NCBI RefSeq assembly: GCF_000400995.2
Contig: NZ_DF238894.1
Coordinates: 1 to 49,029, forward strand
DNA from: Acidovorax sp. MR-S7
GTDB lineage: Bacteria; Pseudomonadota; Gammaproteobacteria; Burkholderiales; Burkholderiaceae_C
Direction: 5' to 3'
DNA: 49,029 bases
The notes beneath the pieces are model-generated. The model was not told the origin of the DNA, ran no database searches, and saw only the letters and a program-made list of their open reading frames with translations. How positions within the stretch are numbered: position 1 is the first letter of the stretch; every line of letters begins with the position of its first letter. Made by a program: the position numbers and the translations under genes. Positions 19,492-27,715 of this stretch are shown here, piece by piece.

Positions 19492-20064
19492 ATGCCGAAC
19501 CTGCCCGTCCTGGACCCCGCCCAACTCCCCCCCGACGCCGTGGAGGTGGGCCGCATCGCCGACGCCTGGGGCGTCAAGGGCTGGTTCAAGGTGCTGCCGT
19601 ACAGCGCCGACCCCGAGGCGCTCTTCGCCGCCAAGACGTGGTTCCTGCAGCCATCGGAAAAGGGCGCCAGGAGTTTTTTCAGCGGCACCGTGCAGCTGGC
19701 CATCCGGCAGGCGCGCGTGCATTCCGACTCCGTGGTCGCCTGGGCGCAGGGCGTGGACGACCGCGACGCCGCCGAAGCCCTGCGCGGCGCGCGCATCTTC
19801 GTGCCGCGCGAGAGCTTTCCCGCCACCGGGGAAGACGAGTACTACTGGGTCGACCTGATCGGCCTGCCCGTGGTCAACCGCGAGGGCGTGCCGCTGGGCA
19901 CCGTGCGCGAGCTGCTGCCCACGGGGCCGCAGACCACGCTGGTGCTGGTCTGCGAGCACGAGGGCAAGGCGCACGAGCGCATGATCCCCTTCGTCTCCGC
20001 CTTCGTCGACAAGGTGGACCTCGCCGGACGCTGCATCACCGTGGACTGGCAGCCGGACTACTGA
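19492..20064 (+). CDS. rimM: 16S rRNA processing protein RimM
   Basis: A 190-residue ribosome maturation factor for the 30S head that binds S19. The N-terminal RimM domain has VEVGRIADAWGVKGWFKV; the C-terminal PRC-barrel half has DEYYWVDLIGLPVVN and MIPFVSAFVDKVDL. The start at 19492 is chosen over 19438 because the earlier ATG lies inside the terminator-like hairpin and adds residues foreign to the family. trmD follows after 12 bp. Confidence 0.94.
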   Translation: MPNLPVLDPAQLPPDAVEVGRIADAWGVKGWFKVLPYSADPEALFAAKTWFLQPSEKGARSFFSGTVQLAIRQARVHSDSVVAWAQGVDDRDAAEALRGARIFVPRESFPATGEDEYYWVDLIGLPVVNREGVPLGTVRELLPTGPQTTLVLVCEHEGKAHERMIPFVSAFVDKVDLAGRCITVDWQPDY

Positions 20065-20076
20065 TGCCCGCGTGCC

Positions 20077-20838
20077 ATGCGTTTTGACGTCATCACCCTG
20101 TTTCCCGACCTGTTCGCACCGTTCCTCGCCAGCGGCGTGACGCGGCGCGCCTACACGTCGGGGCAGGTCGATGTGCGCCTGTGGAACCTGCGCGACCACG
20201 CCGAAGGCAATTACCGCCGCGTGGACGACCGGCCTTTCGGCGGCGGCCCCGGCATGGTCATGCTGGCGGAGCCGCTCGCGCGCTGCCTCGCGGCCATCCG
20301 GGCGGACCGGGCGGAGGAAGAGGGTGCCCGTGCGCCGCTCGTGCTTTTCTCGCCCATCGGCCGCCGGCTCGACCATGCGGGCGTGGCCGAATGGTCGGCC
20401 AGCAGGGGCGCCATCCTGCTGTGCGGCCGCTACGAGGGCGTGGACCAGCGCTTCATCGACACGCACGTCGATCTGCAGATCAGCCTGGGCGACTTCGTGC
20501 TCTCGGGCGGCGAAATCGCGGCACTGGCGCTGCTCGACGCCGTGGCCCGACTGCAGCCCGGCGTGCTGCAGGGCGAAGGCAGCCACCAGCTCGACAGCTT
20601 CAACCCGGCGCTCGACGGCCTGCTCGACTGCCCGCACTACACGCGCCCCGAGGTCTGGAGCGGCCAGGCCGTGCCCGGCGCGCTGCTGTCGGGCCACCAT
20701 GCGCAGATCGAGCGCTGGCGCCGCGACCAGCGCCTGCTGCTCACCGTGCGCCACCGTCCCGACCTGCTGGCCGCGGCCCGCGAGCGCGGGCAGATCACAC
20801 GGGCCGATGAGGCCGTGCTGAAACAGAATTCGCTATAA
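20077..20838 (+). CDS. trmD: tRNA (guanine37-N1)-methyltransferase TrmD
   Basis: A 253-residue SPOUT methyltransferase that makes m1G37 next to the anticodon. Landmarks are MRFDVITLFPDLF, DDRPFGGGPGMVM, the SAM-binding trefoil knot LLCGRYEGVDQRFID with LSGGEIAALALLDAV, and SHHAQIERWRRDQ in the C-terminal domain. It is a homodimer and essential in most bacteria. A TATAAT at its 3' end probably serves rplS. Confidence 0.96.
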   Translation: MRFDVITLFPDLFAPFLASGVTRRAYTSGQVDVRLWNLRDHAEGNYRRVDDRPFGGGPGMVMLAEPLARCLAAIRADRAEEEGARAPLVLFSPIGRRLDHAGVAEWSASRGAILLCGRYEGVDQRFIDTHVDLQISLGDFVLSGGEIAALALLDAVARLQPGVLQGEGSHQLDSFNPALDGLLDCPHYTRPEVWSGQAVPGALLSGHHAQIERWRRDQRLLLTVRHRPDLLAAARERGQITRADEAVLKQNSL

Positions 20839-20839
20839 T
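20834..20839 (+). promoter_or_regulatory. -10 element of internal rplS promoter
   Basis: TATAAT overlaps the trmD stop codon. The -35 region is weak. It would give rplS transcription independent of the upstream operon, with a leader of about 110 nt. Confidence 0.5.
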
Positions 20840-20859
20840 CATGGGTTCTCGATCCTCTG

Positions 20860-20918
20860 GCCGGCCGCTGCCGAATCCCTGAAGAAGGCCGGCAGCACCA
20901 AGGCACCATAGGGGTGCC
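20860..20918 (+). promoter_or_regulatory. Structured leader of rplS
   Basis: Two hairpins can form. GCCGGCC (20860-20866) pairs with GGCCGGC (20887-20893), and GGCACC (20902-20907) pairs with GGTGCC (20913-20918). They lie between the putative promoter and rplS. A ribosomal-protein leader is possible but unproven. Confidence 0.4.
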
Positions 20919-20958
20919 ATGCCAATTCTGGCGCGGCCATGATCGTTGGAATGCAACC

Positions 20959-21351
20959 ATGAACCTCATCCAGACCCTCGAGCAGGAAGAAATCGCCCGC
21001 TTGAACAAGACCATCCCCGAATTCGCGCCTGGCGACACCGTCATCGTGAGCGTGAACGTGGTGGAAGGCACCCGCAAGCGCGTCCAGGCCTACGAAGGCG
21101 TGGTGATCGCCAAGCGCAACCGTGGCCTCAACAGCGGCTTCACCGTGCGCAAGATCTCCAGCGGCGAAGGCGTGGAGCGTACGTTCCAGACCTACTCGCC
21201 CCTGATCGCCAAGATCGAAGTCAAGCGCCGCGGCGACGTGCGCCGCGCCAAGCTGTACTACCTGCGTGAGCGCAGCGGCAAGTCGGCCCGCATCAAGGAA
21301 AAGCTGCCTTCGCGCATCAACAAGGCTGCCGCCACGGACGCAGCAGCGTAA
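20959..21351 (+). CDS. rplS: 50S ribosomal protein L19
   Basis: A 130-residue protein starting [20 protein letters not shown], with the L19 motifs [18 protein letters not shown] and [10 protein letters not shown], and ending in a basic, alanine-rich tail. It sits at the 30S-50S interface. The start at 20959 matches the family; an upstream in-frame ATG at 20914 lies in the structured leader. It is the last gene of the operon and is followed by a strong terminator. Confidence 0.96.
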   Translation: MNLIQTLEQEEIARLNKTIPEFAPGDTVIVSVNVVEGTRKRVQAYEGVVIAKRNRGLNSGFTVRKISSGEGVERTFQTYSPLIAKIEVKRRGDVRRAKLYYLRERSGKSARIKEKLPSRINKAAATDAAA

Positions 21352-21376
21352 GCACCCACCGGCATCCTTGCCGCGG

Positions 21377-21412
21377 AACCGCTACAGTGCGCGAGCCTGT
21401 AGCGGTTTTTTC
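21377..21412 (+). terminator. Intrinsic terminator of rpsP-rplS operon
   Basis: AACCGCTACAG pairs with CTGTAGCGGTT over a 9-nt loop, followed by a T-rich tract. It lies 26 bp after the rplS stop. Confidence 0.92.
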
Positions 21413-21432
21413 TTTTTCGCCTTGATCGTCCT

Positions 21433-22131
21433 GTGAGCTCCGCCGCCGTCCCGCCCCTGTCCACGCTGCCCGACTTCGACCCGCGCGAGGTGCCCGTCGC
21501 CGGCGTGGACGCGCACCTGCCCGCAGTGGCCCTGGCTGCCCAGACGCCCCAGGCGCTTCGCCGGCGCTTCGCCGCGCCCCCGGTGTGGACGCCCGAGGTG
21601 GTGCGCGAGAAGAAATTCGCCGAGCGCGCGCCCGCCCAGGCGGCCGTGCTCGTGCCCATCGTGCTGCGCGATCGGCCCACGGTGCTGCTCACCGAGCGCA
21701 CGGCGCACCTGTCCACGCACTCGGGGCAGGTGGCCTTTCCCGGCGGCCGGGCGGACCCTGGCGATGCCGATGCCGCCGCCACTGCCTTGCGCGAGGCGCA
21801 GGAGGAAGTGGGCTTGGCTCCCGCCAGCGTCGAGGTGCTGGGCAGCCTGCCCATCTATGTCACCGGCACCGCCTTCATCGTCACGCCCGTCGTCGGCCTC
21901 GTGCGGCCCGGGGCCGCGCTGCAGCCCAACCCCTACGAGGTGGCCGACGTGTTCGAGGTGCCGCTCGACTTCCTGCTCGACCCCGCGCACCACCGCCGCC
22001 ACGTGTTCGAGTGGCAGGGACTGCGGCGCGAATGGTTCTCCATGCCCTACGAGGACGGCGGCAAGACGCACTTCATCTGGGGCGCCACGGCCGGCATGCT
22101 GCGCAACTTCTACCGTTTCATGGTGGCTTGA
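21433..22131 (+). CDS. NUDIX hydrolase, CoA pyrophosphatase (NudL-like)
   Basis: A 232-residue NUDIX hydrolase. The UPF0035 motif THSGQVAFPGGRADPGDAD precedes the NUDIX helix ALREAQEEVGL, the arrangement of CoA pyrophosphatases that split CoA to phosphopantetheine and 3',5'-ADP. The glutamate usually found soon after the GG pair is a glycine here, while the REAQEE metal ligands are intact. The start is GTG at 21433, shortly after the rplS terminator. Confidence 0.86.
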   Translation: MSSAAVPPLSTLPDFDPREVPVAGVDAHLPAVALAAQTPQALRRRFAAPPVWTPEVVREKKFAERAPAQAAVLVPIVLRDRPTVLLTERTAHLSTHSGQVAFPGGRADPGDADAAATALREAQEEVGLAPASVEVLGSLPIYVTGTAFIVTPVVGLVRPGAALQPNPYEVADVFEVPLDFLLDPAHHRRHVFEWQGLRREWFSMPYEDGGKTHFIWGATAGMLRNFYRFMVA

Positions 22132-22170
22132 GCGCAAGCGCGTGTAACACGCGCCGCTATCATTGCCGCC

Positions 22171-23160
22171 ATGAGTTTCTTCGCCATCCTGTTCGCGCTG
22201 CTGATCGAGCAAGCGCGCCCGCTGGCCCGCAGCAATCCCATCCATGCAGGCCTGCGCGCATGGGCGCTGTCGGTGAACCGCAATTTCGATGCAGGCAGCT
22301 CCCAGCACGCCTGGGTGGCCTGGTGCATGGCCGTGCTCGTGCCGCCCATCGTGGTGCTGGCCGTGCACTGGGCGCTGCTGCACTGGATCGGCTGGCCGCT
22401 GGCGCTGCTGTGGAACGTGGCGGTGCTCTACGTCACGCTGGGTTTCCGCCAGTTCAGCTACCACTTCACCGGCATTCGCGACGCGCTGGAAGACGGCGAC
22501 GCCGCCAGCGCGCGCGCGCAGCTGGCGGAGTGGAAGCAGGTGGACGCGAGCGAGCTGCCGCGCAGCGAGATCGTGCGCCACGTGATCGAGTATTCGGTGA
22601 TCGCCGCGCACCGCCACGTGTTCGGCGTGCTGGCGTGGTATTCGGTGCTTGCCGCGCTGGGCCTGGGCCCTGCCGGCGCAGTGCTCTACCGGCTGGCCGA
22701 GTTCGTCTCGCGCCACTGGGGCCCGCGCGAGCGCGCGGCCACGGCCCACCCGCCCAGCGAGGCGCTGCAGCGCGTCACGGCCCAGGCCTGGACGGCGATC
22801 GACTGGCTGCCCGCGCGCCTCACCGCGCTGTGCTTCGCGGTGGTGGGCAGCTTCGAGGAAGCCATCGAAGGCTGGCGCTTCCACGCCCAGCGCTTCCCCA
22901 ACGACAACGACGGCGTGGTGCTCGCTGCTACGGCGGGCGCCATCAACGTGCGCCTGGGCGGCGAGGCCCTGCGCAGCCGCGCGGGCGTGGCCACGCCCCA
23001 GGGTTTCGAGGTGGATGCCGACATCGGCGACAGCGCCAGCACGCCGGGCCGTGAGCCCGAGGTGGGTCACCTGCGCAGCGTGGTCGGCCTCGTGTGGCGC
23101 TCGGTGGTGGTGTGGATGCTGCTGCTGGCGCTGCTATCCATGGCCCGGCTGCTCGGCTGA
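22171..23160 (+). CDS. CobD/CbiB (AmpE-like) family membrane protein
   Basis: A 329-residue inner-membrane protein with about four to five hydrophobic segments. It carries the CbiB-family features [11 protein letters not shown] at the N-terminus, [31 protein letters not shown] in the middle and [23 protein letters not shown] later. CbiB makes adenosylcobinamide phosphate, but proteobacterial homologues outside cob operons are often of unknown role. It is directly upstream of a HisC-type aminotransferase, whose relatives include the cobalamin enzyme CobC/CobD. No other cob biosynthesis gene is near. Confidence 0.75.
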   Translation: MSFFAILFALLIEQARPLARSNPIHAGLRAWALSVNRNFDAGSSQHAWVAWCMAVLVPPIVVLAVHWALLHWIGWPLALLWNVAVLYVTLGFRQFSYHFTGIRDALEDGDAASARAQLAEWKQVDASELPRSEIVRHVIEYSVIAAHRHVFGVLAWYSVLAALGLGPAGAVLYRLAEFVSRHWGPRERAATAHPPSEALQRVTAQAWTAIDWLPARLTALCFAVVGSFEEAIEGWRFHAQRFPNDNDGVVLAATAGAINVRLGGEALRSRAGVATPQGFEVDADIGDSASTPGREPEVGHLRSVVGLVWRSVVVWMLLLALLSMARLLG

Positions 23161-23165
23161 CAATT

Positions 23166-23217
23166 CAAACCAAATCAGGCTCTAGCGCTTGCCTGGCAAG
23201 CGCGGGCAGCTATGGAA
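23166..23217 (-). repeat. Palindromic intergenic repeat copy, inverted
   Basis: In reverse complement it reads CATAGCTGCCCGCGCTTGCC followed by AGGCAAGCGCTAGAGCC and a GATTTGG tail. It begins 5 bp after the CbiB-like stop and ends 17 bp before hisC. It is the only full copy in minus orientation. Confidence 0.88.
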
Positions 23218-23234
23218 TCAGGAGTTTTCTTCCC

Positions 23235-24323
23235 ATGACCGTCCCTTCGCTGTGCAGCCCCGTCGTCGGGCGGCTCGAACCGTATGTACCCGGCGAGCAG
23301 CCGCGCATCGCGGGCCTCGTGAAGCTCAACACCAACGAGAACCCCTACCCGCCATCGCCGCACGCCGTGTCCGCCATCGAAGCCGCCGCACGCGAGGGGC
23401 TGCAGCTCTACCCCGATCCGCAGTCGCTCGCGCTGCGCGAGACCATCGCTGCGCACCATGGCCTGGAGGCGGGCCAGGTGTTCGTGGGCAACGGCTCCGA
23501 CGAGGTGCTCGCGCATGCGTTCTTCGCGTTCTTCCAGCATGCGGGCGAGCCGCTGCTGATGCCCGACATCACCTACAGCTTCTACCGCGTCTACTGTGGC
23601 CTGTGGGGCATCACGCCCGAACTGCAGCCGCTGGACGAGGGCCTCGCCATCGACGTGGAGCGCATCGCCGCGCGCGCAGCCCAAGGAGCGTGCGCGGGCA
23701 TCGTGCTCGCCAACCCCAATGCGCCCACGGGCATGGGCCTGCCGCTCGCGCAGATCGAGCGCCTGCTCGCCGCCTGCCCGCAGCGCGTGGTGCTGGTCGA
23801 TGAGGCCTACGTCGATTTCGGCGGCGAGAGCGCCGTGAGCCTCGTCGCGCGCCATCCGAACCTGCTGGTGGTGCATACGCTCTCCAAATCGCGCTCGCTC
23901 GCGGGCCTGCGCGTAGGCGCTGCGTTCGGCCAGCGGCCGCTGATCGACGCGCTGGAGCGCGTGAAGGACAGCTTCAACTCCTACCCGCTCGACCGCCTGG
24001 CCCAGGCCGGCGCGCGCGCCGCTTACGAGGACACGGGGTATTTCAGCGAGACCTGCCGCGCCGTGATGCACAGCCGCGAGGGCCTGTCGCTTGCGCTCGA
24101 AGACTTGGGTTTCGAGGTGCTGCCCTCGCAGGCCAACTTCCTGTTCGTGCGCCATCCTGCGCGGGGCGGTGCCGAACTGGCGGCGGCGTTGCGCGATCTC
24201 GCGGTGCTGGTGCGCCACTTCAAGCAGCCCGAGCGCATCGCGCAGTACCTGCGCATCAGCGTGGGCACGCCCGCACAGTGCGATGCGCTGGTCCAGGCGC
24301 TGCAGGCCATCCTGCTTCAGTAG
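23235..24323 (+). CDS. hisC: Histidinol-phosphate aminotransferase
   Basis: A 362-residue PLP-dependent class I/II aminotransferase. Seen are [14 protein letters not shown] near residue 32, [12 protein letters not shown] in the core, [12 protein letters not shown], and the PLP-lysine motif [15 protein letters not shown]. In histidine synthesis it converts imidazole-acetol phosphate to histidinol phosphate. The best alternative is a second HisC paralogue or an aromatic aminotransferase, since it is not in a his operon. It overlaps the convergent rsgA by 7 bp. Confidence 0.88.
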   Translation: MTVPSLCSPVVGRLEPYVPGEQPRIAGLVKLNTNENPYPPSPHAVSAIEAAAREGLQLYPDPQSLALRETIAAHHGLEAGQVFVGNGSDEVLAHAFFAFFQHAGEPLLMPDITYSFYRVYCGLWGITPELQPLDEGLAIDVERIAARAAQGACAGIVLANPNAPTGMGLPLAQIERLLAACPQRVVLVDEAYVDFGGESAVSLVARHPNLLVVHTLSKSRSLAGLRVGAAFGQRPLIDALERVKDSFNSYPLDRLAQAGARAAYEDTGYFSETCRAVMHSREGLSLALEDLGFEVLPSQANFLFVRHPARGGAELAAALRDLAVLVRHFKQPERIAQYLRISVGTPAQCDALVQALQAILLQ

Positions 24324-25267
24324 CGGGGCGCCTCGCTGAGTTCGGCGAACAGCTCGCCATAGATGCGGTAGCGGTTGGCGCTGACGGTGCCGGGGCTGCC
24401 TTCCGTATCGACCTGGGCCTGCACGGCGCAGCCCGGCTCGTGCAGATGGGTGCAGTTGTAGAACTTGCACTCGCCCGCGTGCGCGCCGATGTCGGGCATG
24501 CAGCGCGCCAGGTCGGTGGGCGCGAGGTGGCGCAGGCCGAACTCCTGGAAGCCCGGCGAATCGATGAGCGCGGTGGTGCGCGCCGCGTCCACCCAGTACC
24601 ACGCGGTGCTCGTGGTGGTGTGCTTGCCGGAGTTGAGCGCCTGTGAGATCTCGCCCGTCTGCGCCGTCGCCCCCGGCACCAGCAGGTTGATGAGCGTGCT
24701 CTTGCCCGAACCCGAGGGGCCGAGCACGAGCGTGGCCTTGCCCTCCAGATACTGCATGAGCGCCACGCGGTCCACCTCGCCCGACTGGGCCAGCGACAGC
24801 GGCAGCACGCCGTAGTGCCGGCTGTCCGGCCCCGCGTTGCCCGCCATGTGGCGGTAGGGCAGCAGGCGCTGCCAGGCGCGCGCGAAGGGCTCGACCAGGT
24901 CGCTCTTGTTGAGCGCGATCAGCGGCGCGATGCCCGCGGCCTCGGCGGCGATCAGTGCGCGGGCGAGCTGGCTTTCGGAGAACACGGGCTCGGCGGCGAT
25001 CAGCACCAACACTTGGTCGATGTTGGCGGCGAAGGACTTGGTGCGGATCTCGTCCTGGCGGTAGAACAGGTTGCGGCGCTCCAGCACCTTCTCGACCGTG
25101 CCTTCCTCGCCCTGGCCGGGTGGAGGAGGCTGCCACAGCACGCGGTCGCCCACGACGGCCTGGCTCTTCTTGCCGCGCGGGTGACAGATGCGGCGCGTGC
25201 CGTCCGCGCTTTCCACCACGCAGTGGCGGCCGTGGCTGGCGACCACCAGGCCCTCTTGCCGTGTCAT
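24317..25267 (-). CDS. rsgA: Ribosome small-subunit-dependent GTPase RsgA
   Basis: A 316-residue circularly permuted GTPase checking late 30S assembly. The order is an N-terminal OB fold, G4 NKSD (120-123), G1 GPSGSGKST (183-191), G3 DSPG (236-239) and a C-terminal zinc knuckle using C267, C272, H274 and C280. The start at 25267 overlaps the phhB stop by ATGA, so translation is probably coupled. It is last in the M48-phhB-rsgA operon. Confidence 0.94.
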   Translation of the reverse strand: MTRQEGLVVASHGRHCVVESADGTRRICHPRGKKSQAVVGDRVLWQPPPPGQGEEGTVEKVLERRNLFYRQDEIRTKSFAANIDQVLVLIAAEPVFSESQLARALIAAEAAGIAPLIALNKSDLVEPFARAWQRLLPYRHMAGNAGPDSRHYGVLPLSLAQSGEVDRVALMQYLEGKATLVLGPSGSGKSTLINLLVPGATAQTGEISQALNSGKHTTTSTAWYWVDAARTTALIDSPGFQEFGLRHLAPTDLARCMPDIGAHAGECKFYNCTHLHEPGCAVQAQVDTEGSPGTVSANRYRIYGELFAELSEAPRY

Positions 25268-25602
25268 GGCGCGAGCAGCGCGTCGATGCGACGGGCGCAG
25301 TCGGTGTCGGTGAGGGAGATGCCGCCCACGTCGTGCGTGTTCAGCCGCACCACGCAGCGGCCGTAGTGCACCGACAGGTCGGGGTGGTGGTCTTGCGTGT
25401 GGGCGATGAAGGCGACGGCGTTCACGAAGGCCATGGTCTCGTGGTAGTTGGCGAACCGGAAGGTCTTCTCGATGGCCACGTCGGCGCCGTCGCCGGAAAG
25501 CTGCCAGCCTTGCAGATCGGCCAGTTTGGCTACCAGTTCCGTAGCTGTCAGCGCTCTCCGGGTCTGGGTTTTCCAGTCTTTCTTGGGAAGCATCGAGGTC
25601 AT
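25264..25602 (-). CDS. phhB: 4a-hydroxytetrahydrobiopterin dehydratase
   Basis: A 112-residue pterin-4a-carbinolamine dehydratase that recycles the pterin cofactor of phenylalanine hydroxylase. The active-site motif HHPDLSVHYGRCVVRL and the NAVAFIAHTQDHH segment are clear. Start and stop both overlap neighbouring genes by ATGA. A few extra residues at the N-terminus (MTSMLPKKDWKTQ) may be optional, with a second ATG at 25593. No phhA is in the window. Confidence 0.9.
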   Translation of the reverse strand: MTSMLPKKDWKTQTRRALTATELVAKLADLQGWQLSGDGADVAIEKTFRFANYHETMAFVNAVAFIAHTQDHHPDLSVHYGRCVVRLNTHDVGGISLTDTDCARRIDALLAP

Positions 25603-26870
25603 GATGGCAGGCGCGCGAGGCGCTCCGTGGCGGGAGGGTGGGAATAGTAGAAGCGCGCGTACACCGGGTCGGGCGTGAGGGTGGAGGCGTTGTCTTCGTA
25701 GAGCTTGAGCAGGGCCGAGGCCAGTGCACCGCCGTCGGCCTGCGCGGCGGCGTAGGCGTCGGCCTGGAACTCGTGGCGGCGCGAGAGCTGGGCCATGAGC
25801 GGCGTGATGAACACGGTGAACACCGGCGCGGCCAGCAGGAACAGCAGCAGGGCCAGCGCGTCGTTCGGGGCGCTGCCCTCGAGGTTCAGGTTGGGCTGTA
25901 CGCCCAGGCCCGTGTAGAACCAGCCGCGCGACGAGAGCCACCCGAGCAGCGCGAAGCCCGCGAGGCTGAGGGCGAACAGGCCGACCAAGCGGCGCGTGAT
26001 GTGCTTGTGCTTGAAGTGACCGAGCTCGTGCGCGAGAACGGCCTCCACCTCGCCGGGCGTCAACTGCTTGAGCAGCGTGTCGTAGAACACCACGCGCTTG
26101 GCCGCGCCGAAGCCCGTGAAATAGGCATTGGCGTGGGCGCTGCGGCGGCTGCCATCCATCACGAACAGGCCTTTGGCGGTGAAGCCGCAGCGCTGCATGA
26201 GCGCGGTGACGCGGCTCTTGAGCGATTCGTCTGCCAGCGGCTCGAACTTGTTGAAGAGCGGGGCGATGAAGAGCGGGAACACCACCATGAGCAGCAGGTT
26301 GAACCCCATCCACGCGCCCCAGGCCCACAGCCACCACAGCGGCCCGGCGGCGCCCATGAGCCAGAGGATCAGCCAGGCGATCGGCAGGCCGACCGCGCTG
26401 CCTACCAGCGTGGATTTGGCGAGGTCGGCCAGCCACAGCCGCGGCGTCATCTGGTTGAAGCCGAAGCGCTGCTCGATCACGAAGGTCTGGTAGAGCGTGG
26501 CGGGCAGGTCGAGCGCGCCGCTGATGAGGGCGAAGCAGGCCAGAAGGGCGAGCTGCTGCAGCATGCCGCCGCCCAGCCAGCCGAGCAGCGCCTGGTTGAG
26601 CGCATCCAGCCCGCCCAGCAGGGTCCAGCCGAGCAGCACGGCCGTGGAGAGGGCCATTTCCAGCAGCCCGAAACGTCCCTTGGCAATGGTGTAGTCGGCC
26701 GCTTTCCGGTGCGCGGCCAGCGGGATGCGGCTGGCGAAGGCGGCGGGCACGGCATCGCGGTGGCTTGCCACGTGGCGGATCTGGCGCGAGGCCAGCCACA
26801 AGCGCAGCAGCAGGCCGGCGACCAAGGCAGCGGCGAAGGCGTATGTCAGAAGGAGCGAAGGAGGCAGCAT
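25599..26870 (-). CDS. M48 family metalloprotease (Ste24/CAAX-protease-like)
   Basis: A 423-residue integral membrane zinc protease. The HELGH motif is at 281-285 and the third-ligand region EFQADAYA starts near 367. Several hydrophobic segments precede and bracket the catalytic domain, the Ste24 layout rather than the short HtpX form. Bacterial members probably degrade damaged membrane proteins. It is first in the operon with phhB and rsgA, divergent from orn with a 40-bp gap. Confidence 0.9.
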   Translation of the reverse strand: MLPPSLLLTYAFAAALVAGLLLRLWLASRQIRHVASHRDAVPAAFASRIPLAAHRKAADYTIAKGRFGLLEMALSTAVLLGWTLLGGLDALNQALLGWLGGGMLQQLALLACFALISGALDLPATLYQTFVIEQRFGFNQMTPRLWLADLAKSTLVGSAVGLPIAWLILWLMGAAGPLWWLWAWGAWMGFNLLLMVVFPLFIAPLFNKFEPLADESLKSRVTALMQRCGFTAKGLFVMDGSRRSAHANAYFTGFGAAKRVVFYDTLLKQLTPGEVEAVLAHELGHFKHKHITRRLVGLFALSLAGFALLGWLSSRGWFYTGLGVQPNLNLEGSAPNDALALLLFLLAAPVFTVFITPLMAQLSRRHEFQADAYAAAQADGGALASALLKLYEDNASTLTPDPVYARFYYSHPPATERLARLPS

Positions 26871-26910
26871 GGGCCGGGAAGTTTAGGCCATCGGTGAAAA
26901 TCGCCTTCCT

Positions 26911-27477
26911 ATGTCTGACACCACTCCCACCCTTGCCAAATCCGACCAGAACCTCGTCTGGCTCGACTGTGAAATGAGCGGCCTGAACCCCGAGGCCGAA
27001 CGCCTGCTGGAGATCGCCGTGGTCGTCACCAGCCCCAACCTGGATCTGCGCGTGGAGGGCCCGGTCTTCGCCATCCACCAATCCGACGAAGTGCTGAACG
27101 GCATGGACGCCTGGAACAAGGGCACGCACGGCCGCAGCGGCCTCGTCGACAAGGTGCGCGCCAGCACTGTGACCGAGGCGGAGGCGGAGCAGGCCATCAT
27201 CGACTTCCTCAAAACTTACGTGCCCAAGGGCACGGCGCCCATGTGCGGCAACAGCATCGGGCAGGACCGGCGCTTTCTCGTGAAGTACATGCCCAAGCTG
27301 GAGGCGTTTTTCCACTACCGCAATGTGGACGTGAGCACGCTCAAGGAACTCGCCAAGCGCTGGAAGCCCGCGGCCTACACCTCGTTCAAGAAGGCGCAGC
27401 GTCACACTGCGCTGGCCGACGTGCACGAATCCATCGACGAACTGGCGCACTACCGCACGCATCTGCTGAACGTGTGA
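26911..27477 (+). CDS. orn: Oligoribonuclease
   Basis: A 188-residue 3'-5' exonuclease of the DEDDh class that removes di- and short oligoribonucleotides, including pGpG from c-di-GMP breakdown. Seen are [14 protein letters not shown] (D19, E21), [18 protein letters not shown] and [15 protein letters not shown]. Length and sequence match Orn throughout. It is followed by the helicase gene after a 238-bp leader region. Confidence 0.95.
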   Translation: MSDTTPTLAKSDQNLVWLDCEMSGLNPEAERLLEIAVVVTSPNLDLRVEGPVFAIHQSDEVLNGMDAWNKGTHGRSGLVDKVRASTVTEAEAEQAIIDFLKTYVPKGTAPMCGNSIGQDRRFLVKYMPKLEAFFHYRNVDVSTLKELAKRWKPAAYTSFKKAQRHTALADVHESIDELAHYRTHLLNV

Positions 27478-27478
27478 T

Positions 27479-27507
27479 TTGCGGGAAAACCCGAATCGTG
27501 CGACAAT
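27479..27507 (+). promoter_or_regulatory. Putative sigma-70 promoter of the helicase gene
   Basis: TTGCGG and GACAAT are separated by 17 bp, just after the orn stop. The leader would be about 200 nt. A GCGTGAA/TTCACGC hairpin (27517-27536) begins next to the start point. Confidence 0.45.
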
Positions 27508-27666
27508 CGCGGGCTTGCGTGAAAACGACTTCACGCAGTTTGCGCATCTCCCTTCACACACCGGGCCTGCGGGCGGCAGCCACTGCCGCACACCGCATCA
27601 ATGCCCACCCGCCCAGCCCATCGCTGGCGCAGGTTTCGTTTGATGGTTGATGTTTTTTAACCATTG

Positions 27667-27704
27667 ACGAAGCCACCGCGGGCAACGCCTGCGGCCGTCT
27701 TCGT
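27667..27704 (+). promoter_or_regulatory. Stable hairpin in the helicase leader
   Basis: CCGCGGGC (27676-27683) pairs with GCCTGCGG (27687-27694) over an AAC loop, with one G-U pair. An outer ACGAAG/CTTCGT stem closes it. It ends 11 nt before the start codon, next to a weak GTGAG ribosome-binding site. There is no T run, so it is not a terminator. Confidence 0.6.
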
Positions 27705-27715
27705 GTGAGAAAAAT

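Noticed and set aside
25535-25580. Possible decayed copy of the palindromic repeat inside phhB
   Set aside because: GTAGCTGTCAGCGCT matches 13 of 15 positions, but the right arm is absent and the segment encodes conserved phhB sequence; chance similarity is possible.
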